62,789 bases of DNA from a bacterium (GCA_018222765.1 JAAEZT010000022.1:1-62789); one strand, 5' to 3'; counted from the stretch's first letter, positions 42,821 through 52,895 are shown. Numbers and translations: made by a program. Notes: generated by a model from the letters alone, not told the origin.

Positions 42821-44116
42821 TTAAGCAAGGTCCAAGCCCGTCAGGGTTCCAGATGAATTGTTAAATTTATCGGTCTCAACCCCGAAGCGTTGAAGCATGG
42901 AGACGAACAGATTACAGGCCGGTGTCTCGATTCCCGCCGAGCGGTCCTTTTTAAAACGAAGATGCTGTCCATGCTTGAATCCGCCTCCTGCAAGCAACAG
43001 GGGAAGATCTTTGTTGGAGTGGGAACTGGCATTACCCATCCCGCTTCCAAACAGTGACATCGTATTGTCCAGGAGGGTTTTCCCGTTGGCCTCCTCGATC
43101 CCGGAGGCTTTCTCGAGAAATCCGGCGAAGGCTGAGGTATGAACCTTCTCGATGAGCTTGAGCTCCTTAATATAACTCTCCACTTTCCCGTGGTGGGTGA
43201 GTTGGTGATAGCCCTTGGTCAGAGGAAGTCCACCTGAATTCGTCCCAATTCCGGAAACCTCCAAGGAGATGACTCGTGTCGAGTCGGTCTGCAAGGCCAA
43301 GGTGATCAAGTCGTAGTATAGCGGCAGGCGGTCGACGAAATCAAAATCATCGGCATCGTCGGGCAAAGAATATTCAACATCCGGCTTCTCCCGGTCGTGC
43401 CATTTCTGCGATTGAATCAAGCGATTCTCAAGTTCCCTGATTGAAGTGAAATATTGATCCAGCTTTTCTTGATCCGACCTGCCAATCTTGCGCTTCAAAT
43501 GATCAGCGTCCGTTTTAACGAGATCCAGAATACTGATACGCCGTGCACTGGTCCGCTTAAAGACATCGACATTGGCCGGGTCTGTTTTTTGGAACAACAT
43601 CGCAAATATCTTCGAGGGATCCTCGACCGGTGGAATCGCAACCCCTGACGCACTCCACGAAAGACGGTTCCCGCTACTGCTCCCGCAGGCCAACTGCAAT
43701 GACGGATAGCGGGTATCGGGGCCTACGTGCGCGGCCGCCTTTTGATCAAAAGTCACATTTCCCTCGGCGTATCCCTTCGAGTTTTTTGCAAGGACTCCCG
43801 AAAGAAAAGCATGCACCCCTCCATGTCCGCCAACACCTTCAGACCCGTGATCGAGCTGAGAGAAAATCGTGAACTGATCCCGGTAGGACGCCATCGACGT
43901 AAGCAGCTCGGGTATTTCGTAATCCGAACCTGTCCCAGTCGGGAAAAACAAGCTTGGGACAAAGCCGAAGTTATTACCGACACAAAGCATCCTCATTGGA
44001 ATCTTATCGGAAGGTTTATCGCCTGCGGCAGCAAGGGACTCGAGAATGGGCAGGGACATCAGCACACCTCCGGTTCCTCGGAGAAAGGTGCGTCTATTGC
44101 ATGAAGTCGGAGACAT
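42821..44116 (-). CDS. DUF1552 Tat-exported protein, copy C
   Basis: 431 residues from ATG 44116, one base behind the FecR stop (TAA-A-ATG); the longer frame to 44173 would run 55 bases into the FecR gene and is not supported. Twin-arginine signal CNRRTFLRGTGGVLMSLPIL. Signature H-Q-L-T-H-H, a Thr variant. FGSGMGNASSHSNKDLPLLL and AGGGFKHGQHLRFKKDRS complete the family pattern. It is the first DUF1552 gene behind the regulatory pair. Confidence 0.92.
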   Translation of the reverse strand: MSPTSCNRRTFLRGTGGVLMSLPILESLAAAGDKPSDKIPMRMLCVGNNFGFVPSLFFPTGTGSDYEIPELLTSMASYRDQFTIFSQLDHGSEGVGGHGGVHAFLSGVLAKNSKGYAEGNVTFDQKAAAHVGPDTRYPSLQLACGSSSGNRLSWSASGVAIPPVEDPSKIFAMLFQKTDPANVDVFKRTSARRISILDLVKTDADHLKRKIGRSDQEKLDQYFTSIRELENRLIQSQKWHDREKPDVEYSLPDDADDFDFVDRLPLYYDLITLALQTDSTRVISLEVSGIGTNSGGLPLTKGYHQLTHHGKVESYIKELKLIEKVHTSAFAGFLEKASGIEEANGKTLLDNTMSLFGSGMGNASSHSNKDLPLLLAGGGFKHGQHLRFKKDRSAGIETPACNLFVSMLQRFGVETDKFNNSSGTLTGLDLA

Positions 44117-44117
44117 T

Positions 44118-45470
44118 TTAGTTACGAGAAGTTGATAGGGCATCACTGGCGACCAGAACGCGAATCTGATCAACAGCTGAGCCAGCTGCGAAATTGAGAA
44201 TGAGTGTGCGCTGGTCTGCGGCGAGAATCAGGACGTCTTTCCCCTCTGCCTCAGCCTGCTGAAGATCTTCCTTCGGAGGCTCCAGGCCTCGGGGAAGGTC
44301 GCCATAGTTACCATCGGGATGTCCCAGGAGGGTATCTGTCGCAAGCAAATTCCTGCCACTCGCGATCAGTCCAACGATGGGCTGATCGAAAGTGATCTGT
44401 CCTTCCACTCTGGGCTTGTCTCCATCCCGCTTGTCCAAAAGCCCGACCGGGTCCAACTGAAGGAGATAGCTCGCTACCTCGGCTCCTGCCGGAATCCGCG
44501 GACCCTTTTCGCGGCGGATTCTACGGTATTCTCCGGGGTCCGCTAGATCAACCTCCAGCGCATTCTCAATCGATACCTGTCGACGTTCGAGAAAAACGGT
44601 AATGTGTTGATTGTCTTCGAACCGACCCGGGAAAAATCCGGGACCGGGCGAAACAAAGCGCATCATACCAGTCGTCTGTAAGACTCCTGATGTCACGGGC
44701 CAAACTTTCTCGTAGATTTCCGTCTCAAAGAAGCTCTCCTGAATACCTCCGTCCTTCCGCGCCGAGACAGCCTCACCGGCGCGGATGAGCTTCCCCTCCA
44801 CTTCGACTTCCCCCTCGAAAACACACACATCGGTCTTCCCGCCCCCCCTCTTGGTCAAACCAAATGCAGTTCCCAGATCAATGACCTCGGCATCCGCCGT
44901 GTCGACGGTAAACCCCTTTGCAGACTCCGGGACATGGAATGTTGCCACCCCTTCTTCAAAGTAAACATGCATCGCATCCCGGAGTTCGAACCGCGCCGGC
45001 CCCTCGACAGTCATCGAAGCGCCATGGTCGAAATCGAGTCGAATCAAGCCACCGGCAATCTCGATGGTCTCCACCCCGACTTCCCGATTGCTTCCAACCA
45101 CGGTCCCGTCCGGTAGTCGAGCCCCCACGGACTGGGCGATCACGGCGAAACTGGAATCGTTTTCCGGTTGAGGCTGGGTCCAAATAGCAAGACCGATCAG
45201 GGAAAGGATCAGGGCCGCCGCAATGGCCGCTCCCCACTGGAAAAAATACCCCCGGTTTGTCGAGCTACTCCCGGCCTCTGGTGCTCCCACCTCGGCCACT
45301 CTTCCCTCTTCAAACAATTCCCCAATGAGTTCATCACGAAGGCAGGCCCGGGCAAAGGCAACAGCATTCTCCTCCGTCTCTGCCGACCACGCCAGGAGAA
45401 TACGGACTTCTTCCTCCGAACATAGGCCACTCAAATAGGCGCTGATCTGCTTCTCAATTTCAACATTCAT
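44118..45470 (-). CDS. FecR-domain membrane protein, probable anti-sigma / sensor partner
   Basis: 450 residues. The cytoplasmic N-terminus (1-75, ISAYLSGLCSEEEVRILLAW) resembles short anti-sigma heads. One membrane helix at about 78-97 (WGAAIAAALILSLIGLAIW) is followed by a FecR domain (about 105-240: SVGARLPDGTVVGSNREVGV, VDTADAEVIDLGTAFGLTKR, CVFEGEVEVEGKLIRAGEA). The last 190 residues form a separate, unassigned region with a DxxLGHPDGNYGDLPRGLE patch. The ATG follows the sigma-factor stop by one base. In FecR systems such proteins transmit an outer signal to the ECF factor. No TonB-dependent receptor is nearby, so the signal must come another way. Confidence 0.86.
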   Translation of the reverse strand: MNVEIEKQISAYLSGLCSEEEVRILLAWSAETEENAVAFARACLRDELIGELFEEGRVAEVGAPEAGSSSTNRGYFFQWGAAIAAALILSLIGLAIWTQPQPENDSSFAVIAQSVGARLPDGTVVGSNREVGVETIEIAGGLIRLDFDHGASMTVEGPARFELRDAMHVYFEEGVATFHVPESAKGFTVDTADAEVIDLGTAFGLTKRGGGKTDVCVFEGEVEVEGKLIRAGEAVSARKDGGIQESFFETEIYEKVWPVTSGVLQTTGMMRFVSPGPGFFPGRFEDNQHITVFLERRQVSIENALEVDLADPGEYRRIRREKGPRIPAGAEVASYLLQLDPVGLLDKRDGDKPRVEGQITFDQPIVGLIASGRNLLATDTLLGHPDGNYGDLPRGLEPPKEDLQQAEAEGKDVLILAADQRTLILNFAAGSAVDQIRVLVASDALSTSRN

Positions 45471-45471
45471 T

Positions 45472-46005
45472 TCAGGAAGGATTTTGATATGAGCTCATTT
45501 TCTGCTCCACGCATTGCCGCAGCCCAAGCCGCAGACGATGAAGCATCACGGCGACGTGATTGGCAGTCTTACCAATTTCCCTCGCAATCACCGCGGGTTT
45601 TAAGCCCTCTTCATACTGCATCGCTAACATCCGGCGTTCCTCATCTGGAACCCGACGAATGCATTCTGCGAGGGCTTCTTTCATCTCTTCAACTTCCGGT
45701 TGCAATGCTTCGAAAGCATCGGCAACGAGATCGACAGCAGTTTCGTCATCTGCAGTGATGGGGCGCCGTAGTTGCTTGCGGAAATGGGCTTTCACCAAAT
45801 TCCGTGCAACCCCAAGCGCCCACGCAATGAAGGGTCGGGAGGCATCAAAACTCTCGAATCGGTCCACGATCGCCAACGCCACCTCTTGAAGGACATCCTC
45901 CGCATCCGCCCGGTTGCGCACAAATGAACGAACGAAGCGAGCCACGGCGGGCTGCGCCCTGGTCCACTCGACGGTCAGGGTTTTGAAGGATTCAGTGTCG
46001 TCCAT
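45472..46005 (-). CDS. ECF sigma factor, Rhodopirellula/Verrucomicrobium type
   Basis: 177 residues. Region 2 (15-80): FVRSFVRNRADAEDVLQEVA and SRPFIAWALGVARNLVKAHF. Region 4 (115-165): CIRRVPDEERRMLAMQYEEG, LKPAVIAREIGKTANHVAVM and LHRLRLGLRQC. The RxRxxAEDVLQE and FIAWALGVARN words are those of the TIGR02989-type sigma family of Rhodopirellula and Verrucomicrobium. It is the first gene of a tight seven-gene operon running to 35708, with junctions from a 4-base overlap to a 16-bp gap. Two TTCCNGGAA sites upstream may be its control sites. Confidence 0.92.
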   Translation of the reverse strand: MDDTESFKTLTVEWTRAQPAVARFVRSFVRNRADAEDVLQEVALAIVDRFESFDASRPFIAWALGVARNLVKAHFRKQLRRPITADDETAVDLVADAFEALQPEVEEMKEALAECIRRVPDEERRMLAMQYEEGLKPAVIAREIGKTANHVAVMLHRLRLGLRQCVEQKMSSYQNPS

Positions 46006-46117
46006 TCAGGGGTGTATTGGCAATTCCCTCCAAACTATTACAGAAAATATCGGAATAATTCGCGCCAACTCCCCACGAGGCCAGCCGCTCATTACCACCT
46101 ACGAAGAAAAATGAACT

Positions 46118-46188
46118 TTTCCGGGAACAAGAAGAATATCCAGCCCCCAATTTTCCGTAATCAACGACTAGAAAACAATTCCCGGAAA
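46118..46188. promoter_or_regulatory. Pair of TTCCNGGAA sites upstream of the ECF operon
   Basis: TTTCCGGGAA (46118-46127) and its exact reverse complement TTCCCGGAAA (46179-46188) lie about 115-185 bp upstream of the sigma-factor start. Each contains the interrupted palindrome TTCC-N-GGAA. The spacing between centres is about 61 bp, near six helical turns, which would place two dimers on one DNA face. A partial copy (TTTTCCGTAA) lies between them. Binding is inference. Confidence 0.4.
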
Positions 46189-46191
46189 TTC

Positions 46192-46225
46192 AAAAGCCGT
46201 CACACCGAGAGGTGTGGCGGCTTTT
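46192..46225 (-). terminator. Terminator after the transglutaminase/SUMF1 gene, bidirectional
   Basis: AAAAGCCG.CACACC (46192-46206) pairs with GGTGTG.CGGCTTTTT (46211-46225) around a GAGA loop, with one T.G wobble. T-runs occur on both strands. It sits 23 bp past the stop at 46248 and also separates this gene from the ECF operon promoter region. Confidence 0.8.
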
Positions 46226-46247
46226 TAGAATAGTGAGCGACCAGCCC

Positions 46248-48710
46248 TTACCTCATAGGCGTCAACTTGAATGACTTCACGGCGACTCCATACTGCGGTG
46301 GGAAGTCACGGAAGAGACGAATGACATTTCGTCCGGTCTTCAACTCCACGATGATGGGTTCTGATTTCTGCCAACTTCCCTTGGTGAAGGGTAAGACCAG
46401 CGCGGTAGCCTCTTCAGCATCATTCACGGCAACCTTGATCTTTTGCTCATAATTAGCGGTAACCACCTCGGCCGTGAGGGCATATTTCCCGGCCCGTGGA
46501 GCTCTCACTTCATACTCCATCCGCGAGGTCGTTCCCTGGCTCGGTCCGGTCGGATCGATCTTGGGGCTCTTGGCGTAGTAGGTTTTGGAGTAGGTGTCGG
46601 AAACCCGCTCGTTGACGTTTCCATAAATGTCGTAAAGACCAAACTGGTTGGGCTTCTTCTTGCCAACCGGATGGGACTTACCACCGGCATTATCCTTGAA
46701 CCAGGCATAGTCTCCGAGGCGGGAATCATCGTCACCGAAGAACCACTTGGTGTCACGTCCTCCACGACTGGCGTATTCCCACTCGGCTTCAGTTGGGAGC
46801 CTTACTTCGAATCCGACTTTCTGGGCGGCTTTCGCGCAAAAATCCTTCGCATCATCGATGCCGATACTATCAGCCGGACAATTGTCAGCCTTGGTCGACT
46901 TACTTGGGGCCATCCCTGTGATGGCGAGATACTGTTCCTGGGTGACTTCATATTTCCCGAGATAAAATCCCTTGGTGAGGGTAACGGGATGCTTGGGCAC
47001 CTCGACGCATTCAAATCTTCCGTCCGTCTTTCTCTCTCCACCCATGGTGAACTTTCCCGGTCTGATGTAGACCATTTCCATCTTCACGCCATCGCCAAGA
47101 TCAAGAGTGACCTCTTTGGGAGTATTGTTTCCGGGAGGAGTCATGGCAGCGCGAAATCCCCAGTTGGAATACTTACCATAACCGCCACTGAGCATGCGCG
47201 AGCCCGAACTACAGGCAGTGGCATCGCCTTTCCAGGTTCCACCGCGCACGATCGTCGTTCCTTTGGGGAAAAATCGTGGGAGGAAAACCTGCAAGCCACC
47301 CTCAAAACTCTTCATCGCCGAGACGTCCCGGGTGTTCCCCTTGGGCTTGGAGTATGCCGCTGCCGGAATCGAGATCGAATCATCCGAATTCACGGTAATC
47401 TTCTTGTCCTCATCAGTAATCTCGGTGGCCAGGATTTTTTCAGCCACCGTCGCTTTGTCAGCCTCACCCAGCTCTTCACCGAGCGCCGCCAAGGTCTCCG
47501 CTTTCGACTCTTTAATGATCTTGGCCCGCGTGCTCAACGCAAGGGTATACCACTTCCCGGACTCGCCCTGGTCTTCTCCATAAATCCGCTTCTCTCCCAA
47601 AAGGTCTCCGATCCACTGGGCGCGCTTTACTTTCAAAAACGCCTTCGGATTCACCCGTGCCTGAGTCGTCGCCAGGAAATTACGATCTTTGTTATAGCGA
47701 CCCTTGGTCCAGCCACCGCCCCAGCCACCGCCGAGATTGATGACCCATCCTTTCGGAGTCCAATGTGCCAAAGCGGCATGTCCGCGACTCGGACGGGCCG
47801 TGGTGGGAATTCCGAAAGCACGTAAGATGAATCGTCCAATAAAGGCGCGACGTCCACACACGCCTCCGTTCATGAGGATGTTCTGATAGAACTGCAGCTC
47901 GGGGCGATCATACTTCACATCTCCCGATCCGTATTTTACATCCGAAGTCACGAGCCCCACATAGCGCCAACCGTAGTTCTCATTGTAAATATGGTTGGGG
48001 CGATAATTGCGTAACATCTCGCGGCCCCAAGTCAGCGTTTCATCCGGCTCATCACCATCAACCACCATACGCAGCTCCCAGGCACCGAGCTTTTCAAAAG
48101 CCGGGTCGAGTTCTCCGCCTTCCAGGGCCTTTTCATAATGAAGGTAGCGCTTCACAGGATCCACAAACTCGGGACCATCAGGCTCGGCTGCCGGATTCCT
48201 TTGCTCGATTGGCGCCGCGTGTTCCAGGCTGATCGCCAGGGCAAGGCGACTCAGCACCCCACTCGAGGCCTTCTTGCTCGCCTTTTGGATATCGGCAAAA
48301 ATCTTCGCTGCCGGGCCATATTGCGCCGGGCCAAAACCACGCCCCTGCTTGGGCGCTTTGGCTCCATCTGCCACCAACATCGCCTTCATGAGATCCGGCT
48401 CATTCAACAGGGAATTCACAAGCATCGCCTGTTCTTTTCCCTGGTCCGCAAATCCGGCCAGGCCTTCGGGAGTAGCTTCATGCAGCACAACAAAGGTCAC
48501 CAATTTGTCATCGAGAGCGTCGCTCGACAGAAACTGATCCAACTTCGCGGCATCTTCCGTCTTGGGAATTTTGGCCGTCAGCTCCGTCCGCAATTGGTTT
48601 AGGGTTTTCTGGTAACGGGCCTTGGTATTCCCGGCGGCAGACATCGGGGAGGCCGCGAGACAAAAGGCAACCGCTCCCACGGCGGCCGTATATAAACGCA
48701 TAATTTTCAT
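46248..48710 (-). CDS. Secreted transglutaminase-like protein with permuted SUMF1 domain and beta-sandwich tail
   Basis: 820 residues; signal peptide MKIMRLYTAAVGAVAFCLAA. A helical region (30-240) precedes a transglutaminase-like core: C285 (NGGVCGRRAFIGRFI), H311 (PSRGHAALAHW) and N325 (GWVINLGGGWGGGW) form a plausible Cys-His-Asn triad. Next, residues 488-523 (VRGGTWKGD... SNWGFRAAM) match the closing segment of a SUMF1/FGE-sulfatase domain. The opening and middle segments follow at 541-720 (MVYIRPGKFTMGG, KYEVTQEQYL, RLPTEAEWEYASRGG, FGLYDIYGNVNERVSD). So the SUMF1 order is permuted. GNVWEWVSD is changed to GNVNERVSD and the catalytic Cys pair of true FGE is not evident, so it is unlikely to mature sulfatases. 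The tail (730-820) resembles a CBM-like sandwich. It lies downstream of DUF1552/PSD1 pair D with 106 bp between. Confidence 0.8.
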   Translation of the reverse strand: MKIMRLYTAAVGAVAFCLAASPMSAAGNTKARYQKTLNQLRTELTAKIPKTEDAAKLDQFLSSDALDDKLVTFVVLHEATPEGLAGFADQGKEQAMLVNSLLNEPDLMKAMLVADGAKAPKQGRGFGPAQYGPAAKIFADIQKASKKASSGVLSRLALAISLEHAAPIEQRNPAAEPDGPEFVDPVKRYLHYEKALEGGELDPAFEKLGAWELRMVVDGDEPDETLTWGREMLRNYRPNHIYNENYGWRYVGLVTSDVKYGSGDVKYDRPELQFYQNILMNGGVCGRRAFIGRFILRAFGIPTTARPSRGHAALAHWTPKGWVINLGGGWGGGWTKGRYNKDRNFLATTQARVNPKAFLKVKRAQWIGDLLGEKRIYGEDQGESGKWYTLALSTRAKIIKESKAETLAALGEELGEADKATVAEKILATEITDEDKKITVNSDDSISIPAAAYSKPKGNTRDVSAMKSFEGGLQVFLPRFFPKGTTIVRGGTWKGDATACSSGSRMLSGGYGKYSNWGFRAAMTPPGNNTPKEVTLDLGDGVKMEMVYIRPGKFTMGGERKTDGRFECVEVPKHPVTLTKGFYLGKYEVTQEQYLAITGMAPSKSTKADNCPADSIGIDDAKDFCAKAAQKVGFEVRLPTEAEWEYASRGGRDTKWFFGDDDSRLGDYAWFKDNAGGKSHPVGKKKPNQFGLYDIYGNVNERVSDTYSKTYYAKSPKIDPTGPSQGTTSRMEYEVRAPRAGKYALTAEVVTANYEQKIKVAVNDAEEATALVLPFTKGSWQKSEPIIVELKTGRNVIRLFRDFPPQYGVAVKSFKLTPMR

Positions 48711-48816
48711 GATAGTGTTTGTTTTTTAAAGATAACGCTTCCCCCATCTCCAAAATGAGGGGGACTCTTGCAATGGTTCTTTTGATCGGAGCCTGCCTAG
48801 ATTCAAGCAGGTTCCT

Positions 48817-51381
48817 CTAATTCTCCCGCTTACGATAAAGGAAGGCATCCGACGTCACCAGGGAGGTAATGAGGGCTCTCATGCTTCCACCGCTCTTTCG
48901 GTAGGCTTGATGGGCTGCCTGCAAAACCGGCCCATCATGAAGGGTCTCGTTGCGGCCCATCCAAAAACGGAAAGCATGCCGCACGAAGACCTGCTCGACC
49001 CGCTCGCTCTCGGAGAGTTTTTGAATCATCTCCAAAGCATCTTTGACAGGACCGTCCAACTTCGGATCTCCTGAATTAATAATCACTCCGGTAGTATCGA
49101 CCGGCTTGTTCTGTTCGGTAAGTCGATAGATCCCCGCATGATTATACATTTCGAAAGGCAAGCCGAGGGGGTCCATTTTTTGGTGGCAGGTCCAACAATA
49201 GTCCTCACGCGTCACCCGCATCCGTTCCCGCAGGGTTTTCCCCGGCTCGTTGGGAAGCATCGCGTCCACCGTGATCGGAACATCGGGAATCCCTCCGCCG
49301 AGAAGTCGTTCGCGAATCCAGATCCCACGATGAATAGCATGGTTATCCATCGCATCGGAATGCGAAACCAGCCAGGACGGTTGGGTTAGAATTCCCAGCC
49401 GCTGTCCTTTGGGAGCCTCGGCCAGAAATCGCTCGGGCTTCATACTGCCGTTGCCAAAGGATCTCCGGCTGACCCGCGCGTAGACGCTGGGCCCATTTAA
49501 ATCGGCTTGCGCCACGGCCAAATTACCGCCGCGCCCTCTTCCCTTCTTCGCAGACTTCAGCCTTTTTTGGGCAGAGGCGAGCTCCTTTTTCTTCTGGGCA
49601 ACTTCCTTGCTCAAGGCCTTGTCCTTGGGGTTGGCTTTCAGCTCTTTCTCCAGCCTGGCAAGCAATGGCTTCACCGCCTCAACCTCTTCCTCCACCTTCT
49701 TGAGCGCTTTCTCGGCGGCCAGTTTCTGTTCCTCACGAACTACCGCAATTTCATCCTTGCTGCGCTTTTTGCCATAGTAAGTCCGGTCCGTTCTCGTCGC
49801 CACGACCTTCCGGGTGGTCAACAAGCGCTTAAGAACATCCTTATCTTGTTCAAGAACCATCTCAATCAAGCGATCCGTACTGGCAGCCCCTTCGAACATC
49901 GCACGATAGTGGCTATTCCCTCCTGGCGCGCCGGTCTCACCGAGAGCCTTGCTGTCCTTACAGATATACCCTCCCAGATCGTGATCAAAAAAGTCGCGGA
50001 AGAATCTCAGCACTCGTGGTTTCCGAAAGGAATCATCAGCGAGCATCCGGGTGATTTCCCGCTGCGCATCTCCTCTGGTGCGCATGCGCCCATCGACAAT
50101 GGCCTTGCGCAATTTTTCATCAGGCTTGATGTAACTCAGCGCATGATTAACCGCCAATCCGAGTTCCCAATCCTGCAACATAACCCGTCCGTGGGCATCG
50201 GCTTTCCCTTTATCCACCAACTCAGGACGGAACAGCGCGTCACGATGCAGAAAAATTGCGGACAAACCCATGAAGACGCCGTCTTCCTTTCCGACCTTGG
50301 CGATGGAATCCTTCACGATCTGAAGATAGTCGCTGGACTCCGAGGAAGTGGGCGGCCGGAACGTCAGAGCCTCAAACAGATAATCCACCGCCGACTGTAA
50401 AAGCTCATCGTTCACTTCCGGGCTCTTCATCAGGTCAAACACCGGTGTCAGCGGACGCGTGACCTTGGTTTTGTATACCAAGGCCGTCGGTAGCCCCCGA
50501 ATGTCGCCTTCCATCTTATAAGAATTCGGGTCGTCGGTGATCTGCTCGGGATTGGCAATACTCAACGGGCCGAATGCCATGTAGCGAAGAATGTCTTCAG
50601 CCTTACCCAAAATCTGGGTCGCCTCGGCACTGTTGACGGTATGGAAGTCCGCGTAGTTTTCAAACCCATGCTTGCGGGACGATGACAATACCACCGGCAC
50701 GCTTTTGACTGAAGTCGCGTAAGCCACCGTGCCTCCCTGATGCTTGATGATGCGATCCGTTCCAAAGTAGAGCTTGAGTTCACCTCCGTGATTGGTGGGC
50801 ACCACGTCACCTTTCGTCCGAACACCCGGCTTCTTCGGGTTATACTCGGGTTCGGTGTTGATCAACTCGTTCAAGCGTGTGATGTGCTCCTGCGGAGTCA
50901 CCCGCCAGATCCGGGCTGGCGAAGAGGCGGGCTCCAAGCGGATCTCCTTGGGCAATTTTCCAAAGAGCAAATCATGGTCAACAAAGTTTCCCTTCTTGGG
51001 ATCGAGGTGGGCCTGAAATCCGCCCTTCCCCTTCATCGCACGCTGCAACTCTTTGACAATCCAATCGGTAAACTGAAGTCGCTCGGCGACCTCCGGTTGT
51101 TCCTTCTTTTTGGGAGGCATCTCCTTGAGTGCCACTTGAGCCCAGATCGATTTCCAAAGCGCTGCGTTGATCTCATTGACCGGACCAATGTCCTCGAGCG
51201 AGAGATCGCCCTTCTTCGTGGCACTATCGTGACAATCGAGACAATGGTATTCGAGAAAATCGAGGCCGAACTTTTCATAGCTCACCGCACCCGGCTTGCC
51301 GGGAGTGTATACCGTTTCCGCCTGAACCTTGGCTCCGCCCAATGCCAGAGCCGTAATCGCCAGAGTCAGTCTCATGATCAT
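48817..51381 (-). CDS. Divergent PSD1 / cytochrome c domain protein with coiled-coil insert, copy D
   Basis: 854 residues; ATG overlaps the DUF1552 stop as ATGA. First haem site C47-L-D-C-H51, [12 protein letters not shown], and second haem site C729-W-T-C-H733 (DUF1588, [17 protein letters not shown]). The DUF1585 tail ([19 protein letters not shown]) is clear. DUF1587 and DUF1592 are hard to see, and the seven-proline linker of the other copies is absent ([13 protein letters not shown]). Residues about 545-615 are a charged coiled-coil ([20 protein letters not shown] ... [18 protein letters not shown]) inserted before DUF1588. A distinct subfamily paired with an equally divergent DUF1552. 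Confidence 0.88.
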   Translation of the reverse strand: MIMRLTLAITALALGGAKVQAETVYTPGKPGAVSYEKFGLDFLEYHCLDCHDSATKKGDLSLEDIGPVNEINAALWKSIWAQVALKEMPPKKKEQPEVAERLQFTDWIVKELQRAMKGKGGFQAHLDPKKGNFVDHDLLFGKLPKEIRLEPASSPARIWRVTPQEHITRLNELINTEPEYNPKKPGVRTKGDVVPTNHGGELKLYFGTDRIIKHQGGTVAYATSVKSVPVVLSSSRKHGFENYADFHTVNSAEATQILGKAEDILRYMAFGPLSIANPEQITDDPNSYKMEGDIRGLPTALVYKTKVTRPLTPVFDLMKSPEVNDELLQSAVDYLFEALTFRPPTSSESSDYLQIVKDSIAKVGKEDGVFMGLSAIFLHRDALFRPELVDKGKADAHGRVMLQDWELGLAVNHALSYIKPDEKLRKAIVDGRMRTRGDAQREITRMLADDSFRKPRVLRFFRDFFDHDLGGYICKDSKALGETGAPGGNSHYRAMFEGAASTDRLIEMVLEQDKDVLKRLLTTRKVVATRTDRTYYGKKRSKDEIAVVREEQKLAAEKALKKVEEEVEAVKPLLARLEKELKANPKDKALSKEVAQKKKELASAQKRLKSAKKGRGRGGNLAVAQADLNGPSVYARVSRRSFGNGSMKPERFLAEAPKGQRLGILTQPSWLVSHSDAMDNHAIHRGIWIRERLLGGGIPDVPITVDAMLPNEPGKTLRERMRVTREDYCWTCHQKMDPLGLPFEMYNHAGIYRLTEQNKPVDTTGVIINSGDPKLDGPVKDALEMIQKLSESERVEQVFVRHAFRFWMGRNETLHDGPVLQAAHQAYRKSGGSMRALITSLVTSDAFLYRKREN

Positions 51382-52700
51382 GCCAGAACTTCGCGAAGCG
51401 GGCCGCTACCGGAATCAAACTTGGCCGCCATCTTTTCGGTCATGTTGAAACGATCCACTTCAACTCCAGACGCTCTCAGAATGGAAGTATACAGGGCATT
51501 GATCGGGCGGCGCCCTTCGACCTGGGTAAAGCAACCGGTCTTGAAGGCTCCGCCGCAATTACCCAACAGCATCACCGGCCAGTTTCCGCCGTTAGTGTGC
51601 TGCTTGTCGGCATTGTTGCTGGTGTAAACGATCAGAGTGTTGTCCATCATGGTCCCGCTGCCCTCGGGCACGCTCTCCAACTCTTCCATGAGCTTGACCA
51701 ACATACGGCTGTTGTATTGGCGAATCTTGACCCAGATCGGATTATCCGGCTGCGGCATGTGCCCGAGATTGTGACCCTGTTTTTCAACACCGAGGCCTTT
51801 CCATGACCCGAAAATCTCACCTCGTCCCGACCCAATGGTCAGCACGTTGGTAATTCCGGATTTCAAAGCCGAAACGCCAAGGTCAAGAAGACGGTCATGC
51901 CAGTCGGTTTCAAACTCAGGGCGGGTATAAGCTTCGTCTACCTTTGGAGCAAAGTTGCGAAGGTGATCGGAAACGCCTCCGAGACGCTCACGCAAGCCAT
52001 TGATGTCATCAAAGCCCTGAACAAACTCACCGTAACGTTGCGCATCCGCGCCCGGGAGAGACTGTCCTTTCGCCGCTGCCAATTCCTCGATGCGATCGAG
52101 CATGCCGGAGCGCGCTTCGTGATGACTCCGGATGTCGCCTTGGGAAATTCCACCGTAAAGCATCTGGTAGAGATGATTCGGATTGGAGTGCATAAATATC
52201 GGACGTCCTGCTCCGCGCGCCGAAAGATTGGCAACAGTTGGCTTGCCCTTCATGTTTTCGAGGGAGTCCATTCCGATACAGAGATGAGGCAAAAGAGTTT
52301 CGGGGAGCACCTTGCTCAGTTCATAATCGATCGTCGGTCCGCTGGGCGGAACTCCATCGCTACCACGGTAACCTCCCAAGGCTCCGAAAAAAGCACTGTG
52401 CGACGGGCTGGTGTGAATACCATGCAAGCCGTTGATAATATGCAATCTCTCTTTGAAAGGCTCGAGAGCTTTGATCGGCTCGGGCAGAACTGCTTTCGCC
52501 AATGACCCGCTATTTTTCATTCCCGAGGGAATACAGGTTTTGGGATCAAATCCCTGATTCTGCATGAAGAAAATCACCCGCTTGGGCCCGCCGGAAGATC
52601 CCAACGAAGCAGCTTGGCTGATTCCCGGGAAAAACGAGCCGCCGAGAGCGGAACCGAAGCCGGAAGCGAGTAATTGGAGTGATTTCCTGCGATTGATCAT
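51378..52700 (-). CDS. Divergent DUF1552-like protein, copy D
   Basis: 440 residues from ATG 52700; [19 protein letters not shown] is a Tat-like signal, and the 26 codons before it look non-coding. The family fold is seen in [34 protein letters not shown] and [20 protein letters not shown]. The namesake HXXSHH motif is eroded to H-N-L-G-H-M (QGHNLGHMP). DUF1501 is a related family and could be the better label. It pairs with PSD1 copy D by a 4-base overlap and likely forms its own complex type. Confidence 0.83.
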   Translation of the reverse strand: MINRRKSLQLLASGFGSALGGSFFPGISQAASLGSSGGPKRVIFFMQNQGFDPKTCIPSGMKNSGSLAKAVLPEPIKALEPFKERLHIINGLHGIHTSPSHSAFFGALGGYRGSDGVPPSGPTIDYELSKVLPETLLPHLCIGMDSLENMKGKPTVANLSARGAGRPIFMHSNPNHLYQMLYGGISQGDIRSHHEARSGMLDRIEELAAAKGQSLPGADAQRYGEFVQGFDDINGLRERLGGVSDHLRNFAPKVDEAYTRPEFETDWHDRLLDLGVSALKSGITNVLTIGSGRGEIFGSWKGLGVEKQGHNLGHMPQPDNPIWVKIRQYNSRMLVKLMEELESVPEGSGTMMDNTLIVYTSNNADKQHTNGGNWPVMLLGNCGGAFKTGCFTQVEGRRPINALYTSILRASGVEVDRFNMTEKMAAKFDSGSGPLREVLA

Positions 52701-52895
52701 GAAGTTGAAGTGATGGTTGCCACCGGTCGAAGGGCGAAGCCCTGCCGCCAGTTCGCTTACTACTGGCAGAAAATCCACCCACTTTCAAGAAATCCCCCCG
52801 GATCCCTTGTCCATTGAGGCGCACAGAAAGCAGGATCATTGTTCACCCCGAGGCTATCGAAGGGATAAACCCTCCTTTTTCGGTCCGATCTGAAT

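Noticed and set aside
46443-47825. 460-codon plus-strand ORF opposite the transglutaminase/SUMF1 gene
   Set aside because: The opposite strand has a signal peptide, transglutaminase triad and SUMF1 words; this frame has none.
46248-48710. Sulfatase-maturing enzyme (FGE) for the local sulfatases
   Set aside because: The SUMF1 domain is permuted, GNVWEW is altered and no catalytic Cys pair is visible. The true maturase is probably elsewhere in the genome.
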